From Phaeoceros laevis (taxonomy: Eukaryota > Anthocerotophyta > Anthocerotopsida > Notothyladales), in assembly GCA_049999765.1 (NCBI GenBank), contig JBNGIQ010009228.1:17521-81520 (forward strand): 64,000 nucleotides of DNA, given 5' to 3'. Below the pieces are notes generated by a model that searched no databases, was not told the origin of the DNA, and saw only the letters and a list, made by a program, of their open reading frames with translations. Position numbers and translations under genes: made by a program. Shown here piece after piece: positions 11,908-23,251 of this stretch. Position 1 is the first letter of the stretch, and every line of letters starts with the position of its first letter.

Positions 11908-13410
11908 GTCTACTATCATGACTGGACTGCTACTGCTGAAAACCCTGCAATTGGGTCACCTACAATTGCGAGCCACCAACGGGATGCAACATTAGCGGTT
12001 TTGGACGCAGCTGGGGGGCACTGCCTGGAGCTGGAGCGGCGTTTGAAAGTGCCTCCGAGGCAATGGATTTACACAAGCCAAACATTCGTGCCCTCCAGTT
12101 GCTTAGCAGCTAAGATAGGCATACCGGACAATAGCAGGGCAGTAGAGCGGCAACACTTGTTGGAGTCGGTTTTTCTTGGACCCCACATTGTGGTAGGACT
12201 GCAGGACGAACAGGAAGACGCCTGCTCTCCCGGCTTCACGACTTGATGATCTCACTGTCAAGCTTGGGTATGGATCTAATGCATTTTTGGAAACCATCTA
12301 TTGTCAAGGCCGGTTACAGGAGGCCATCAGTCTTCATGTGGTTCTCCATTATATCTGCACATGCTGCACAGGGGAAACCTAGTGAGGCCATCCGACTGTA
12401 CCATAAGATGCGTGGATCAAGTTTGGAGCCCAATTGTCACATTTATGTCGCTGCCCTGCAAGCTTGTGCAAGAGCTGAAGATGTGGAATCTGGTAGGCAG
12501 CTGCACGCTGATGTGTTGGAGAATGGCAATCAGCATAACTCTATTGTTTGCAACTGCCTGGTGGACATGTATGCAAAATGTGGGGAATTGGAAGAGGCAC
12601 GCAGGGTTTTTGAGAGTATGGCCACAAGGGATGCAGTGACATGGAATGCCATGATTGTGGATATGCAAAGTGTGGCTAACTGGAATATGCACGTAACATG
12701 GAAGAACATGATAAATGGTATGCTGAGCGTGGGGTCGGTCCCCAGGCGCTCGCATTTTATGCAAGTATGGAGCAGGAATGCCTGATTTTTGCAAACACTG
12801 TTACTTATCTTTGCCTCCTTGAAGCGTGTGCAAGTGCGGTGCTCTACAGGAGGGTAGGCAGCTGCATTCAGGGATAGTAAAAAGAGAACTACTTGAAGGT
12901 GACGCAGTACTTGGCACTTGCCTCATAAATATGTATGCAAAATGTGGCCAGTTGGAAGATGCACGCAAAATGTTTGACAGTCTGTCCACAAGGAATGGAC
13001 TGCCATGATAAATGGGTATCTTGTCACGGCCTTGGTCCCCAGGCGCTCGCATTGTGTGCAAGTATGGAGCAGGAAGGCCTGATTTCAGCAAACAGTGTTA
13101 CGTATGTTTGCCTCTTGAAAGCTTGTGCAAGTGCTGGTGATCTACAGCTAGGAGGCAGCTGCATTCAGGGATTCTAGAATGACAACTGCTTGACATAGTT
13201 CTAGGCAGTTGCCTCCTAAATATGTGTGCAAATGTGGACCAGTGGGAAGATGCACGTCAAGTGTTTGACAGTTGGTCGTTCCCCAGGCTCACACTTCATG
13301 CAAGGATGGAGCAGGAAGGCCTTAGTTTAGTAGGAGACAGTTTTTGAGGCACATATGGGGGCGGCCCCAGATGTCACTTACACAGTGCGGTCCTTGGGGC
13401 CTGTAGCTTT
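11908..13410 (+). pseudogene. Decayed PPR pseudogene, related to the intact minus-strand PPR gene
   Basis: This is a broken plus-strand copy of the neighbouring PPR gene (13847-16198). At 11960-12240 the sequence matches the leader of that gene (for example CTACAATTGCG, then the segment behind WIYTS and DPTLW) but with stops and frameshifts. The part corresponding to about residues 75-240 of the intact protein is missing. Then 12300-12660 reads FMWFSIISAHAAQGKPSEAI, HIYVAALQACARAEDVESGR and CLVDMYAKCGELEEARRVF, all very close to the intact gene. Further blocks in shifted frames follow at 12826-13008 (LINMYAKCGQLEDARKMF), near 13020-13170 and, weakly, to about 13400. The E and DYW regions are absent. 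It faces the intact copy tail to tail. Confidence 0.88.
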
Positions 13411-13846
13411 CCACGTTGAGGTGACGAGGGGCCTGTAAGTGCCGGAGAGAAATAAAAATAGTTTTGAGCAGAATGCCTCAATTTTGAGAATTTTTACCGC
13501 AAGGGCTCCCTCACCCCTTGAAGGGGTGTTCATTTCAAATGAAGAAATGGTCGCTGGTGCGGGATGGTTGCAGATGGGTCGCCGTGTTTTACGGCTACCC
13601 ATTTTAAGATTATTCTGAGTATTTTAAGAGCATGTTCATCGCGGATGCCAACCGCGAGACAAAACGTGGTTGGCATCCGCGACGCACAATTCATGTGCGA
13701 CAAGACCGCCCCGGTACCTGCGCAAGGGTGCTCGTTTTAGAACCCAAACCCGCTGACTACCCCTCCGGTTGTGCATGATCACACACTTGCGTGACCAACA
13801 GCACGCATGTGGTGGAACTGTTTCGGTTGGCAATTTTTCGTCTCGC
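13411..13846. other. Spacer between convergent PPR copies
   Basis: This 436-base spacer separates the end of the plus-strand PPR pseudogene from the stop codon of the minus-strand PPR gene, so it contains that gene's 3' UTR. No open frame of interest was found. A short self-complementary phrase occurs near 13640-13680 (GGATGCCAACC and GGTTGGCATCC). Confidence 0.4.
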
Positions 13847-16198
13847 TCAATGTCGACCCTTACAGCTACAGGACCCTGCCTCGAATCGATGCACACGGTG
13901 TGCGTCCCGTACAACGATGTCCCTCTTTTCCACCCTTGACATAATCTCAGTGGAAGAGTGGCAGTCCCTGCACATTCGCAAGTTTTTGGTTACCAGCAGA
14001 GGTGTGCCATCGGGAGTGTTCAAGAGACCAAACGCCAAAGCTAGCTTCTCAGCATGCCCACACAGCGCATCTTCCTTCTCCTTCTCAGACACTGGCTTCA
14101 ACACCAGCTTGGTGTGAGGTACATGGTTCCCTTCCTCCTTCAAACGTTCATATGTGCTCCTAACCTTGCATGAAATGTCACCCCTTTCTTCCCCCACAAC
14201 AAATGTGTGTACCTGCTTGTTCACCTCAATGCCTGCCACTGCAGGTTTCTTGCTAGCTCCTGCCAACTTTCTCAACCTTTCAACTCTGTCTACATCCGCC
14301 CACCTATCTGCATCTGCGTACATACTGGCCATGAGCACATATGCAGAGGCAGTCTGAGGATCTAGCTCAATAAGACTTTCAAAACACCGTGTTCCCCTCT
14401 CTATATCCCCATGACTCTTGCAGGCATTCAGCAATGACATCAACCCAACAGCATCTTTGTCGCACCCAGCTGAGTTCAGCATTTTCTCTGCCTCACCTAA
14501 ATGGCCTGCCCGCCCCAGAAGATCAACCATGCAATTATAATGCTCAGTTGTCGGGTTAAGGCCATGCTGTTTCACCATGGCATCAAAATACTGTCGACCC
14601 TTACTGACCAGCCCCGCATCACTGCATGCTACAAGAAGGCAAGTAAACGTGGTGTCATTAGGCTGAATACCAACCAGCATCATCTCTTCGAAACAGGCTG
14701 TAGCTTTGTGGCCTTCATTGTTTCTACCATACCCATTTATCATGGCAGTCCATGTTACTGCATCCCTTGTGGCCAGACTGTCAAACAGCTTTCGTGCATC
14801 TTCCAACTTGCCACATTTGGCATACATATTTACGAGACAGTTCCCCAGTACTATGTCACCTTCAAGTAGTCCTCTTTCCACGATCTCTGAATGCAGCTGT
14901 CTGCCCTGTTGTAGAGCACCAGCACTTGTACAAGCCTTCAGGAGGCAAGCAAACGTAACACTGTTTGCTAAAATCAGGCCTTCCTGCGCCATGCTTGCAA
15001 ACAATGCGAGCGCCTGGGTACCGAGCCCATGCTCAGCATACCCATTTATCATAGTAGTCCATGTTACCGCATCCCTTGTGGCAAGACTGTCAAACAGCTT
15101 GCGTGCATCTTCCAACTTGCCACACTTTGCATACCCAGCGATCATGGCAGTCCATGTCACCGCATTCCTTGTGGCCATACTGTCAAAAACCCTGCGAGCA
15201 TCATCCAATTCCCCACATTTTGCATACATGTCCACCAGGCAGGTGCAAACAAAAGAGTTAGGCTGAATGCCACTCTCCAACACATCAGCGTGCACCTGCC
15301 TGCCAGATTGCACATCTTCCGCTCTTGCACAAGCTTGCAGGGCAGCGACAAAAATGTGACTATCTGCCTCCAAACCTGAGCTGCACATCTCATTGTACAG
15401 TTGAATGGCGTCACTAGGTTTCCCGTGTTCAACATGTGCAGATATAATGGAGAACCACATGAAGACATTAGGTTTGGCCACTCTTTTGAACACCTCAATC
15501 GCCTCCTGTAACCGGCCTTGACATGCATAGATGCGCAAGAGATGATTGCCCAAAAATGCATTCGATCCGTACCCAAGTTTGACAGTTAGATCATCAAGTC
15601 GACGCCCCAACACCAGATTTTTTTCAGCCCCACATCTCCGGATGACTCTGTACAGCAGAGAGGTGGACACACGAGATTGTGTCTCCGCCAAGACGGTCAA
15701 AGTGTCAACTGCTCGACTTAGCTGCCGATTCTCACAAAGTTGTTCGATTGCAGCCTGAGCCGTTCCGTACCCTTTGCACTCTGGCACCGTCGGAGCAGCA
15801 GTATTATGATGCAAGAAGGGGTTGGATGTAGGCTGAGAAGACCGTCCAACCCGCTTGTCCAAGACAGCCAGATGCGCATCCACCCAGTCAGGCTTGTTGT
15901 TCAGCCATAGGGGCTCCTTGGACTCCTTGTTCCTGAAGTCGGGAGAGCGGGCGCTCTTCTTGTTCGTCCTGCAGTCCCACCACAATGTGGGGTCCAAGAA
16001 ATACTGCCTCCACAACAACTCTTGCCGCTCTCCTGTACTGTTATTGTCCGGTGTGCCTAGCTTGGCTGCTAAGCAACTGCACGGCACGAATGTGCGGCTT
16101 GTGTAAATCCATCGCCTTAGAGGCACATTCAAACTCCCCTCCAGCTCCAGGATGTGGGCCTTCCCAGCTGTTGGCGTCCAAAACCGCTGATGTTGCAT
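13847..16198 (-). CDS. PPR-DYW:KP protein, candidate organellar U-to-C RNA editing factor
   Basis: A single exon encodes 783 aa from the ATG at 16198; the frame stays open upstream only with a TTG codon. PPR-DYW proteins bind organelle transcripts through P/L/S repeats and edit one pyrimidine with the DYW deaminase-like domain. Repeats are clear (FMWFSIISAHVEHGKPSDAI, VDMYAKCGELDDARRVFDSM, AVTWTAMINGYG, LLVACSDAGLVSKGRQYF, NCMVDLLGRAGHLGEAEKML), followed by E motifs. Where classical proteins have a PG box this one has KKPAVAGIEV (residues 650-659). HAE (715-717) and CRDCH (743-747) supply the zinc-site residues; HRVHRF and CSC supply the second site. The C-terminus is KGRH instead of DYW. KP in place of PG plus a GRP-like end is the signature of the DYW:KP class, associated in the literature with U-to-C editing in hornworts, lycophytes and ferns. 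Residues 1-60 could be an organelle-targeting peptide. Internal repeats are nearly identical at the DNA level. Confidence 0.9.
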   Translation of the reverse strand: MQHQRFWTPTAGKAHILELEGSLNVPLRRWIYTSRTFVPCSCLAAKLGTPDNNSTGERQELLWRQYFLDPTLWWDCRTNKKSARSPDFRNKESKEPLWLNNKPDWVDAHLAVLDKRVGRSSQPTSNPFLHHNTAAPTVPECKGYGTAQAAIEQLCENRQLSRAVDTLTVLAETQSRVSTSLLYRVIRRCGAEKNLVLGRRLDDLTVKLGYGSNAFLGNHLLRIYACQGRLQEAIEVFKRVAKPNVFMWFSIISAHVEHGKPSDAIQLYNEMCSSGLEADSHIFVAALQACARAEDVQSGRQVHADVLESGIQPNSFVCTCLVDMYAKCGELDDARRVFDSMATRNAVTWTAMIAGYAKCGKLEDARKLFDSLATRDAVTWTTMINGYAEHGLGTQALALFASMAQEGLILANSVTFACLLKACTSAGALQQGRQLHSEIVERGLLEGDIVLGNCLVNMYAKCGKLEDARKLFDSLATRDAVTWTAMINGYGRNNEGHKATACFEEMMLVGIQPNDTTFTCLLVACSDAGLVSKGRQYFDAMVKQHGLNPTTEHYNCMVDLLGRAGHLGEAEKMLNSAGCDKDAVGLMSLLNACKSHGDIERGTRCFESLIELDPQTASAYVLMASMYADADRWADVDRVERLRKLAGASKKPAVAGIEVNKQVHTFVVGEERGDISCKVRSTYERLKEEGNHVPHTKLVLKPVSEKEKEDALCGHAEKLALAFGLLNTPDGTPLLVTKNLRMCRDCHSSTEIMSRVEKRDIVVRDAHRVHRFEAGSCSCKGRH

Positions 16199-16202
16199 CC
16201 CG

Positions 16203-16245
16203 TTGGTGGTGCGCAATTGTAGGCGACGCAATTGCGCACCACCAA
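16203..16245. repeat. Perfect 17-bp inverted repeat just upstream of the PPR start codon
   Basis: The arms 16203-16219 (TTGGTGGTGCGCAATTG) and 16229-16245 are exact reverse complements separated by 9 bases. The element sits 4 bases upstream of the PPR start codon at 16198. Transcribed, it would form a strong hairpin in the 5' UTR. One arm aligns with the related pseudogene at about 11960 and the other does not, so the palindrome probably arose at a rearrangement junction. Confidence 0.9.
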
Positions 16246-19171
16246 TGTCAACAGGTCGGCATGCAGCCAGACAAGGTCACACTCCTTCAGTATCAGAATA
16301 GCTGCTGACTCGACCTGCTTTGTGACCTGGGAACCTATTTTGTCGCCTCCCAGGTAAAGAGCCTCCTGACGGATCAAACATCAAAGTGTGCACTTGCTTA
16401 GCATGCTTCATCGACCTCTACAGCCTCGGGCTCTACATGAGCGCCGTAACACCCTGCTTGCACCCGCCTGCGCTAGCGATAGCCCGGCTTGCTCGTTGCC
16501 TGAAATGGGCATCTTCCATGAGCAACATTCATGAAAGGTATCTGTAGACCGGTGGTCCTTGCAGATCGTCTTATCCCTCACCAGGCCCTCACCAGGTTGC
16601 AGTTCAACTAGCAAGACAGTTGTACGCCGTCCTCGTGACCGGCTACAGTACAGTGCTGAGAGCCCCTGACCGGTCTAGTTGCCCTCGTGACCTGCTAACG
16701 TTCTGCGAGCTCCTTCACCCTGCGGCCCCAAACTCGTTGCCCCAAACTCGTTTCTACATGCTCGCATACCACAGGAACAAGAAGACTCAAGAAGTTTATT
16801 TCCAGTGTGTGACGGGGTAAAAACCACACAGGAACAACTGGTCTATCACATGAACAAGCTTTAGCGATGCCAAGTTGCCAACGAGTGTGACATTGTCTGG
16901 CTGCATGCTGACCGGTTGCATCTGGAAAAGGGCTGAGCACATTCAACTATCATAGCATGCGAAGTAGCCAGAGCCCGGCCAGCCTGTCCAACTCTCCGCG
17001 TGCATGCTTGATGCTCCCCCACAGCTTATAAGTTTGTCATAACACCCTTTCAACAATAGCATAGAGTATCACACACCTGGAGTGTGGAGCATCTATGCTC
17101 CCACATTTTGTAAACATTTTCACAAAGCTGGTGCCAGACACCACATGCCCTTCAAATACTCCGCTATTTCAGTCGGCGCATACATACTAGTTGGGCCATG
17201 TCCTCCTCTAGTTTCCAACAACATGCATAAACATTCACTTATACCTATCACTCATACCTTCCACCATAGATATGCACCATTCTAGTTACGCAGGTACGAA
17301 AGCTGTAGATTCAGCAATACCAACTTTCCTTTTATGTAAGTAGGTACTTGACTTGGTGAAAGGTACATGCAGCATAAACATGGTGTAGGGGCACATGGAC
17401 ATGGTATAGGTGTACATGGACAAGATGTAGAGAGGAGAGGTACTTGGGGTGCTCAAACATAGTGTAGGGGTACTCAAATATGGTGTAGTGGTATCTAAAC
17501 ATGATGTAGGGTATCTGGTGCAAGGGCTATCTATATGCATGCATGACGTTTGTGACGTTTGAGAAATATGTGTGTGAGACTTGTGAAATATAAAATTGAG
17601 TGACGCATGACATTTATGAAATATGTGTGTGAGACTTGTGAAATATGAAATTCAATGATGCATGACATTTGTGAAATATGTGTTTGAGACTTGTTAAATA
17701 TGAAATTGCGTGCTATATGCATGTGTGAACCTCAAAAAGCAAACTATAGGAACGGAAAAATATAAAGACCTAGTGTGTGCTTTCATGAGGGTTGTTGCGT
17801 GAAATTTAGAAATTTATCCTTGGCTAAGTATTACAGTAAGGACCAAAAAATAGAAAATTGTAAAGGAGGGACAACCTACAGCTATCATGGCATGTATAAA
17901 TCTCTACTAATAAAAGGAGTTACAACTCCCTTGGCCAAAAAAAAAACCTCCCTACGTAAGAGATAAAATAATAAAAGACTCACAACCAAGGAATCACGCT
18001 CCTTCAACGTTGATGTAATATTGTGTCANNNNNNNNNNAGCCTTGGATTGCTTGCTAGGTGACCAAATGTGCAAGATAGACCCCTGATAATAATGCACTT
18101 AGTTTGCAACTTTTGACAACTTTTGACTCTGTGGTTAAGAACCCCGCCCTCAAGGAGAGGTCAAGGTTGGGTTTTCGAGGTAGTCTTGTAAGTCATGCCG
18201 GCTAATCTTTGAATATAAGGCCCCTTACCAGGATAATGCTTCATCCCCTTTGCACTTCCGACGAGCCTATTAGGGGTTGGGAAAGACCAACATCCACGAA
18301 GCTCACATGTCAGATGCACAAAGATGATATCAAGAACAATGAATGGTCTTTAGTGATTTTGATAATACTTTTCTATAAGTGGTACTACCACCTAGTGATC
18401 CTCATTGAAACCAACAACCTCATGAAAGAAACTATTTCAAAAAATTGAAGTACCAAAGGCTCATGTGGAGTCGGCATAACATGCTAATTTGCTATTACTT
18501 TCAGCTCTCAGCAAAGTGTGCTTGTCGCATTCCGGAACCGGGCCGTGTGTGAATCGGGCCAAATTTAGATTTTCTATATACCCACTTTCGAGGCCTTATT
18601 GCTGGGTTGCTGGGTTGGAGGCCCCCCCAACCGGTCTCCTTTCCAAGTGCTGTTTCGTAACAAAAGCTTGATTGATGCTCCGCTCGGTTGTACTGGTTGC
18701 TAACGTGGTTGCTTCTAGACGCCATGTGCCCATATGAGAGAGGAACCGGAAACATGGAACAATGACCGGATAAACCGGACAAAACATTAGAATTAGGGCA
18801 TCAAGTCTTCGAGTTCGGAACACCGCGAGACGGGCCGCGTTTCCTATGAATCCTATCGAGCCGCCAGGATTACGTGCAAGGAGTGAGGAAGTGATGCAGC
18901 AACTGATTTGGTGCTTTCTCCACGGAGGTCTAACTGCTAAAAAAGAGGCGGGACACTGCATGGTGGTCAGTTTATCTGGGGCGGATGCCGCCTGAAGAGT
19001 GTAGGAGGTGTGCGGAGGTAGGCTCAAGCTAATATTCTGGCAGCGTGATGGTGTAAGCCTTGGCGTTTTGGGCCGGCCCGAGTGGAGCAACCTTTCGGCT
19101 TTAGCCAACCACGGTGTGCAGTCTGGGGGAGACGTGAAGTCTTTTTATCGGCAGAACGCCTTTCAGGGAAG
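16246..19171. other. AT-rich repeat-bearing intergenic region with a 10-N gap
   Basis: No gene is supported in this 2.9-kb region. From 16250 to 17000 it is ordinary intergenic sequence. At 17379-17520 imperfect short repeats of a GTGTAGGGGTAC/ATGGACATGG type occur. At 17541-17706 three imperfect copies of a unit of about 60 bases (GTGTGAGACTTGTGAAATAT) lie in tandem. The assembly gap is at 18029-18038. From 18480 the sequence becomes less AT-rich and leads into the promoter of the CID-domain gene. Confidence 0.6.
17541..17706. repeat. Tandem repeat, unit about 60 bp, three copies
   Basis: The phrase GTGTGAGACTTGTGAAATAT recurs at about 17570, 17629 and (as GTTTGAGACTTGTTAAATAT) 17680. Each copy is preceded by a variant of GACATTTGTGAAATAT. 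The copies are diverged by a few bases. No coding potential. Confidence 0.75.
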
Positions 19172-21773
19172 ATGAATGCGTTTACGGGCCAAAATCTGGC
19201 CGAGAAGCTGAGTAAGCTCAACAGCTCTCAGCAGAGCATTGAGAGTATCCTGCCATGCTCCTGGCTTTGGTCTTCAAATGCATTTTGTGGGCATGTGTTG
19301 TGCGCCAACTCACTTGACGTTCTTGTGGAGAGAACTGGTTTGTGCTCCTTGATGTACTACAGCTTTGTCCCATTGGTGCATCTTTCATCGGAAGAAGGCT
19401 AGGCAGGTAGTGGAAACATGGGAACGTGAGTTTTACGAGGCGCCCAGAGAGCAGCGGTTGCCATTTCTCTATCTAGCGAATGACATTTTGCAGAACGGCA
19501 AGAAAAAGGGGTCCGAATTTGTGACGGAATTCTGGAAAGTCCTTCCAAATGCTCTGCGGGATGTCATAGAGAATAGCGGGGAGTTGGCTCGGAATTCTGC
19601 TTTTCGGCTGGTAATGCAGTCCCTTCTTCGGTAAAGCGGCGGGAGGGGGGGGGGAGGGGTTCTTTTTCCTGCAGAATGAGGTCATCGATCAGTATATGAG
19701 GTTTTTCGTTTTCGCAGATTGACATTTGGGAGGAGAGAAAAGTTTTTGGGTCCAGACCTCACAGCCTGCGGGATGAGCTGCTTGGCAGCAAGGCACCACA
19801 AGCGTCGATGAAAGGCTTAGATGCCCCACCAACGCCTTCAAAGCCTGTATGTGTTAGTTTTCGCAATGGTCAGGCACGCTGACTGGCTCACAATGGGATT
19901 TGAAAGTGGCATGGGGTTCTGTGACCTAATGCCAACCTGCTTTCCTTTGACAAGGCACTATGTTGCGTGGCAGAGAATTTTCGCAGGTGGATATCTGGAC
20001 AAGGTTGCTGCAGCCCTTCAAGTTGTGCAGGATGGAAGCAAAGATGAGGAAGCAACCCTTGCCAAGTGCAACAATGCGATTAGTGATGTTGACAGTCTGG
20101 AGAAAGAAGCACAATTTCTGTCCAGCCCTGGTAAGTTTGCTATATGCGTTTTTGTTAGATTTATGAGCTTTTTATTTTAAGAGCGCGTATGTCAGCATTG
20201 CATGAACTGTCATGGAACAGGCGAAGGCGATGAAACAGTAATATTAGACGAGCTCGAGAAACAGCAAATTGTGTTATCTCAATGTGCTGAGCAGCTGGAA
20301 GCATATGAGAAGAGTCGTGATGTACTTGTCCAGCAAATAAAGGAAATACTTCATGAGCAGGTTATAGCTTTATATAGAATGCAAGACTCTCCTCTGTGCT
20401 GTGCCTGTAGGCCGTCCGGGATGTTTCTTCTGGACTTGTTATGAAGTGTCATCTTTTGCTTCTGGTTTTACAGACTGAGTTGGAGTTACTGATACAGTTA
20501 CTTCATCTGTGCAGGAGAGGAAGCTGGAGAGTATTCGAACGTCTGTTCAGGTATGTGCTAAGGCAATCTGCGTTTTTAAAATTGGCTGAATGCTGTCACG
20601 GCCGGTGTAGGTGCACTGAATAGTCCCTCATTGAGAAGCCTGTGTGACATTTTCTTATTAGGACACGTCGAATATATATTCTTATGCCGTATCTTGTCTC
20701 TACTCTATTGCTTTCTGACTGAGGTAAGTACTCGCATTTTACTTTTTTCCATTTTGCAGATTGCACAGGCACAGGCTGAACAAGCAGGGAGTCTGAGGCA
20801 TCGCATAATCACAGGGAGTCCAATTGGGGCACCTGCCGTGTCTCCTCTTCGAGAAAATGGTTCTGGGGATGATTTGCACGATGGGTCAGCAATGATGAAT
20901 CAGCACCATGAAAGTATGTCAGGTCATGAGGATGACAAAGGAGGGAACTTGGATATGTCTGAGCCAATGACAAATGTCTCTATCGCTCCGTCAGCTTCAC
21001 CACTTCGACTGCTGGAGCGGACACCTTCACTGGAGGATGAGGGGAAACAAGTCCATCAGAACCCTGCTTCCACCGCCGCTGCTGAGGTGGCGGCAAGGTT
21101 GGCCGCAAATGCCTCGTCTGCAGCTATGCTGACCTCTGTTTTGTCATCCTTGGCTGCACAGGAGAGTACTGCTCTGGGGCACTCTTCGCCGCTTAACCAG
21201 CAGCAGTTCCATGAAGGACTTTTGGGTGGCGGCCATCACGTGGACAAAAGGCCAAGGCTGGACACCAACGTCAGTATGGGAGAGGTTGTCGGGCACAGTC
21301 CAACAGATGGAAGTGGGCAGTCGAGCAGCTACATGCAGCATCAGCCAAATGCAAATTCTCAAGCCCACTCAGGGCATCAGCACTCATCTGGGGGAGTGCA
21401 GCAACAGCAGACTCAGCCACCGCCTCCGCCGAACTCCCAGCATCAGCAACTCCACAAGCAGATTCCTGGGCCACCTCCGCTTCCTCAATACCTGCAAGGT
21501 GGGCAAGGGCAAGTGCAGATCATACCACCAGGGCCACCCCCTCCCAGCCAGTACAGCTATTCAGGGGGTCCAGGAATGTCAGTCATGCAGGCTCCCCCAC
21601 ACCCTAGTCTCCTACAGGGTGTCACAGGTGGTCCCCGTATGCAGCAAGCCCCTCTCCCTCCAGGCTTGAATCCCCCACCTAACTCCTTCCAGCCGCTGCA
21701 GCCTCCAGCCATGGTGGGATTCTACAGTCAGCCTCCGCTGCCAGCCCCACCAGCCCCAGTGCCTCGCCAATAG
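19172..21773 (+). CDS. CID-domain protein, RPRD/Rtt103-like regulator of Pol II transcription
   Basis: Proteins of this family bind the phosphorylated C-terminal repeats of RNA polymerase II through an N-terminal CID and act in transcription termination and 3'-end processing in the nucleus. Seven exons: 19172-19244, 19363-19610, 19718-19846, 19974-20130, 20221-20360, 20515-20550 and 20760-21773, giving 598 aa. The CID spans about residues 1-130 (MNAFTGQNLAEKLSKLNSSQ, TLSHWCIFHRKKARQVVETW, LPFLYLANDILQNGKKKG, NSAFRLIDIWEERKVFG). A coiled coil follows (DKVAAALQVVQDGS to about LEAYEKSRDVLVQQIKEI). The large last exon encodes a low-complexity tail rich in Pro, Gln, Ser and Gly with polyproline runs and histidine. 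I chose the acceptor at 19973 because the next downstream AG gives the wrong frame. Length and layout match plant RPRD1-like proteins. Confidence 0.9.
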
Positions 21774-23251
21774 TGTCTTGCCGACTGTGATGTATTTTGC
21801 TTAGATGGGACAAAGGTGTTGGTGATGTGTATACTATCAGTTTAGCTGTCTGTAGGCAATCTGGCTTGTGGCTGTGGTTGAATATCTGCACCGACGATGG
21901 CTGGCCAATGCTGCTCATTCGGCAGTCCTTGGCCGACATCTGCCAGGGCAGGGGAGCCCTTCACCTCCCCTGCAGTTCTAGGGTCACCAATTTTTGGATC
22001 TCTAGGCTCTGATGTGCTTCTTGGAGAATGTACAACATGGTTTTAGGACTAGCTTAATGTACAAGTACCAGGCTTTACTCTCTCGCGTTTTTCGCTTTTT
22101 GGAAAACTCCAAAATCTCGGGTGTGTCGAACATATGGAGTCTGGACGCTGCAGGGTAGTAGTATCACCCGGTTGAAAAGAAAAAGCGCACTGCACCACCG
22201 ACAAGCGGTCGACGAGGGCTGCCCCACACCGCAACGTCCGAGTGTTTGATTGTTTACTGTTAAATGAGCAACACTTTTCTACCCCCGGCATATCCGTACA
22301 ATGTTGTACGCGGATGACGGCGCCGCAACACGGTAAATCGCATGGCTCATCCCTGTATGTCATCATCAGTCGTTCTTGCCCACCCGGAGCCCTACTTCAC
22401 CAACAATAAATTAACCCCCTTCCTCCACCAGTTAGTGACACGTCCATGTGAATGGGGTCAACGATGTGGCCAGCCATGTGGGCAGCCGATGTGGGTGTCC
22501 ATGGACGATATCCTCCGGACGGATGCACATGCAACAATCGTCAATCTGGCATGGCAAGTTAGACATACAAAATGTGGCAAAAGGAAGGGCGAAATGAAAG
22601 CCTCATCGCCGAGACGACAAGTGGCTTAGGATCGAGCAAGTGTTCCTCTGGGAGGACTGGCCAATAACGATGAGATTCGCCAGCTGAGGCAGGCTAGTAC
22701 ACCAGTATAGTTGCGCCTTCGGTCACCTCCATGTCACCGTACCGGAGTAACCTGACCCGTTTCCGACCGTAACGCGCGGAGTGCAAGCTCAGAGGAGAAG
22801 CTCGAGCTCCTACTAAAGGCCAGGATGCCTTGAGGAGCTGCACCTGAGCAGTACATTGGAGCTGCCTGACACAGTCTCAACCAGTCCGGTGCTCAGGATG
22901 CAGAGCCATGCAGTGTGGTAAGCTGTTGGAGATGGTGTTTGTGTGCGGTCCAGGTTGAAAATTTGAATTTGTGCTGGACGAGTTGAGGCATTCTGATAAA
23001 CTTTGGCATTCTGTTTCCGCGCTGTGACAGATTCTTGAATGGATTTTGAGTGTTGTGCTTTGCAATGCAGTTGTGATGTCTGCAGAGTGGGAGCGGATTA
23101 GCAGCGCGGTGGAGGAAATGGGATCGTTGCTGTGGCTTTTTGTGATTGAGAGGAGATGACAAGCAGCCAAGCATTTTTTGCGGCATCGAATGTGCCGCTT
23201 CCTGAGGGAGTCGAGCTTTTGGCAGTCCAGTGAGGCCTAGGTGGAGTCAAA
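21774..23251. other. Intergenic, no gene seen
   Basis: This 1.5-kb stretch holds the 3' UTR of the CID-domain gene and the promoter/5' UTR of the elongase gene. Short frames on both strands have no recognisable motif. No repeats or RNA genes were found. Confidence 0.45.

Noticed and set aside
16199-16231. Longer N-terminus of the PPR protein from 16231
   Set aside because: The first codon of that frame is TTG; the first ATG is at 16198.
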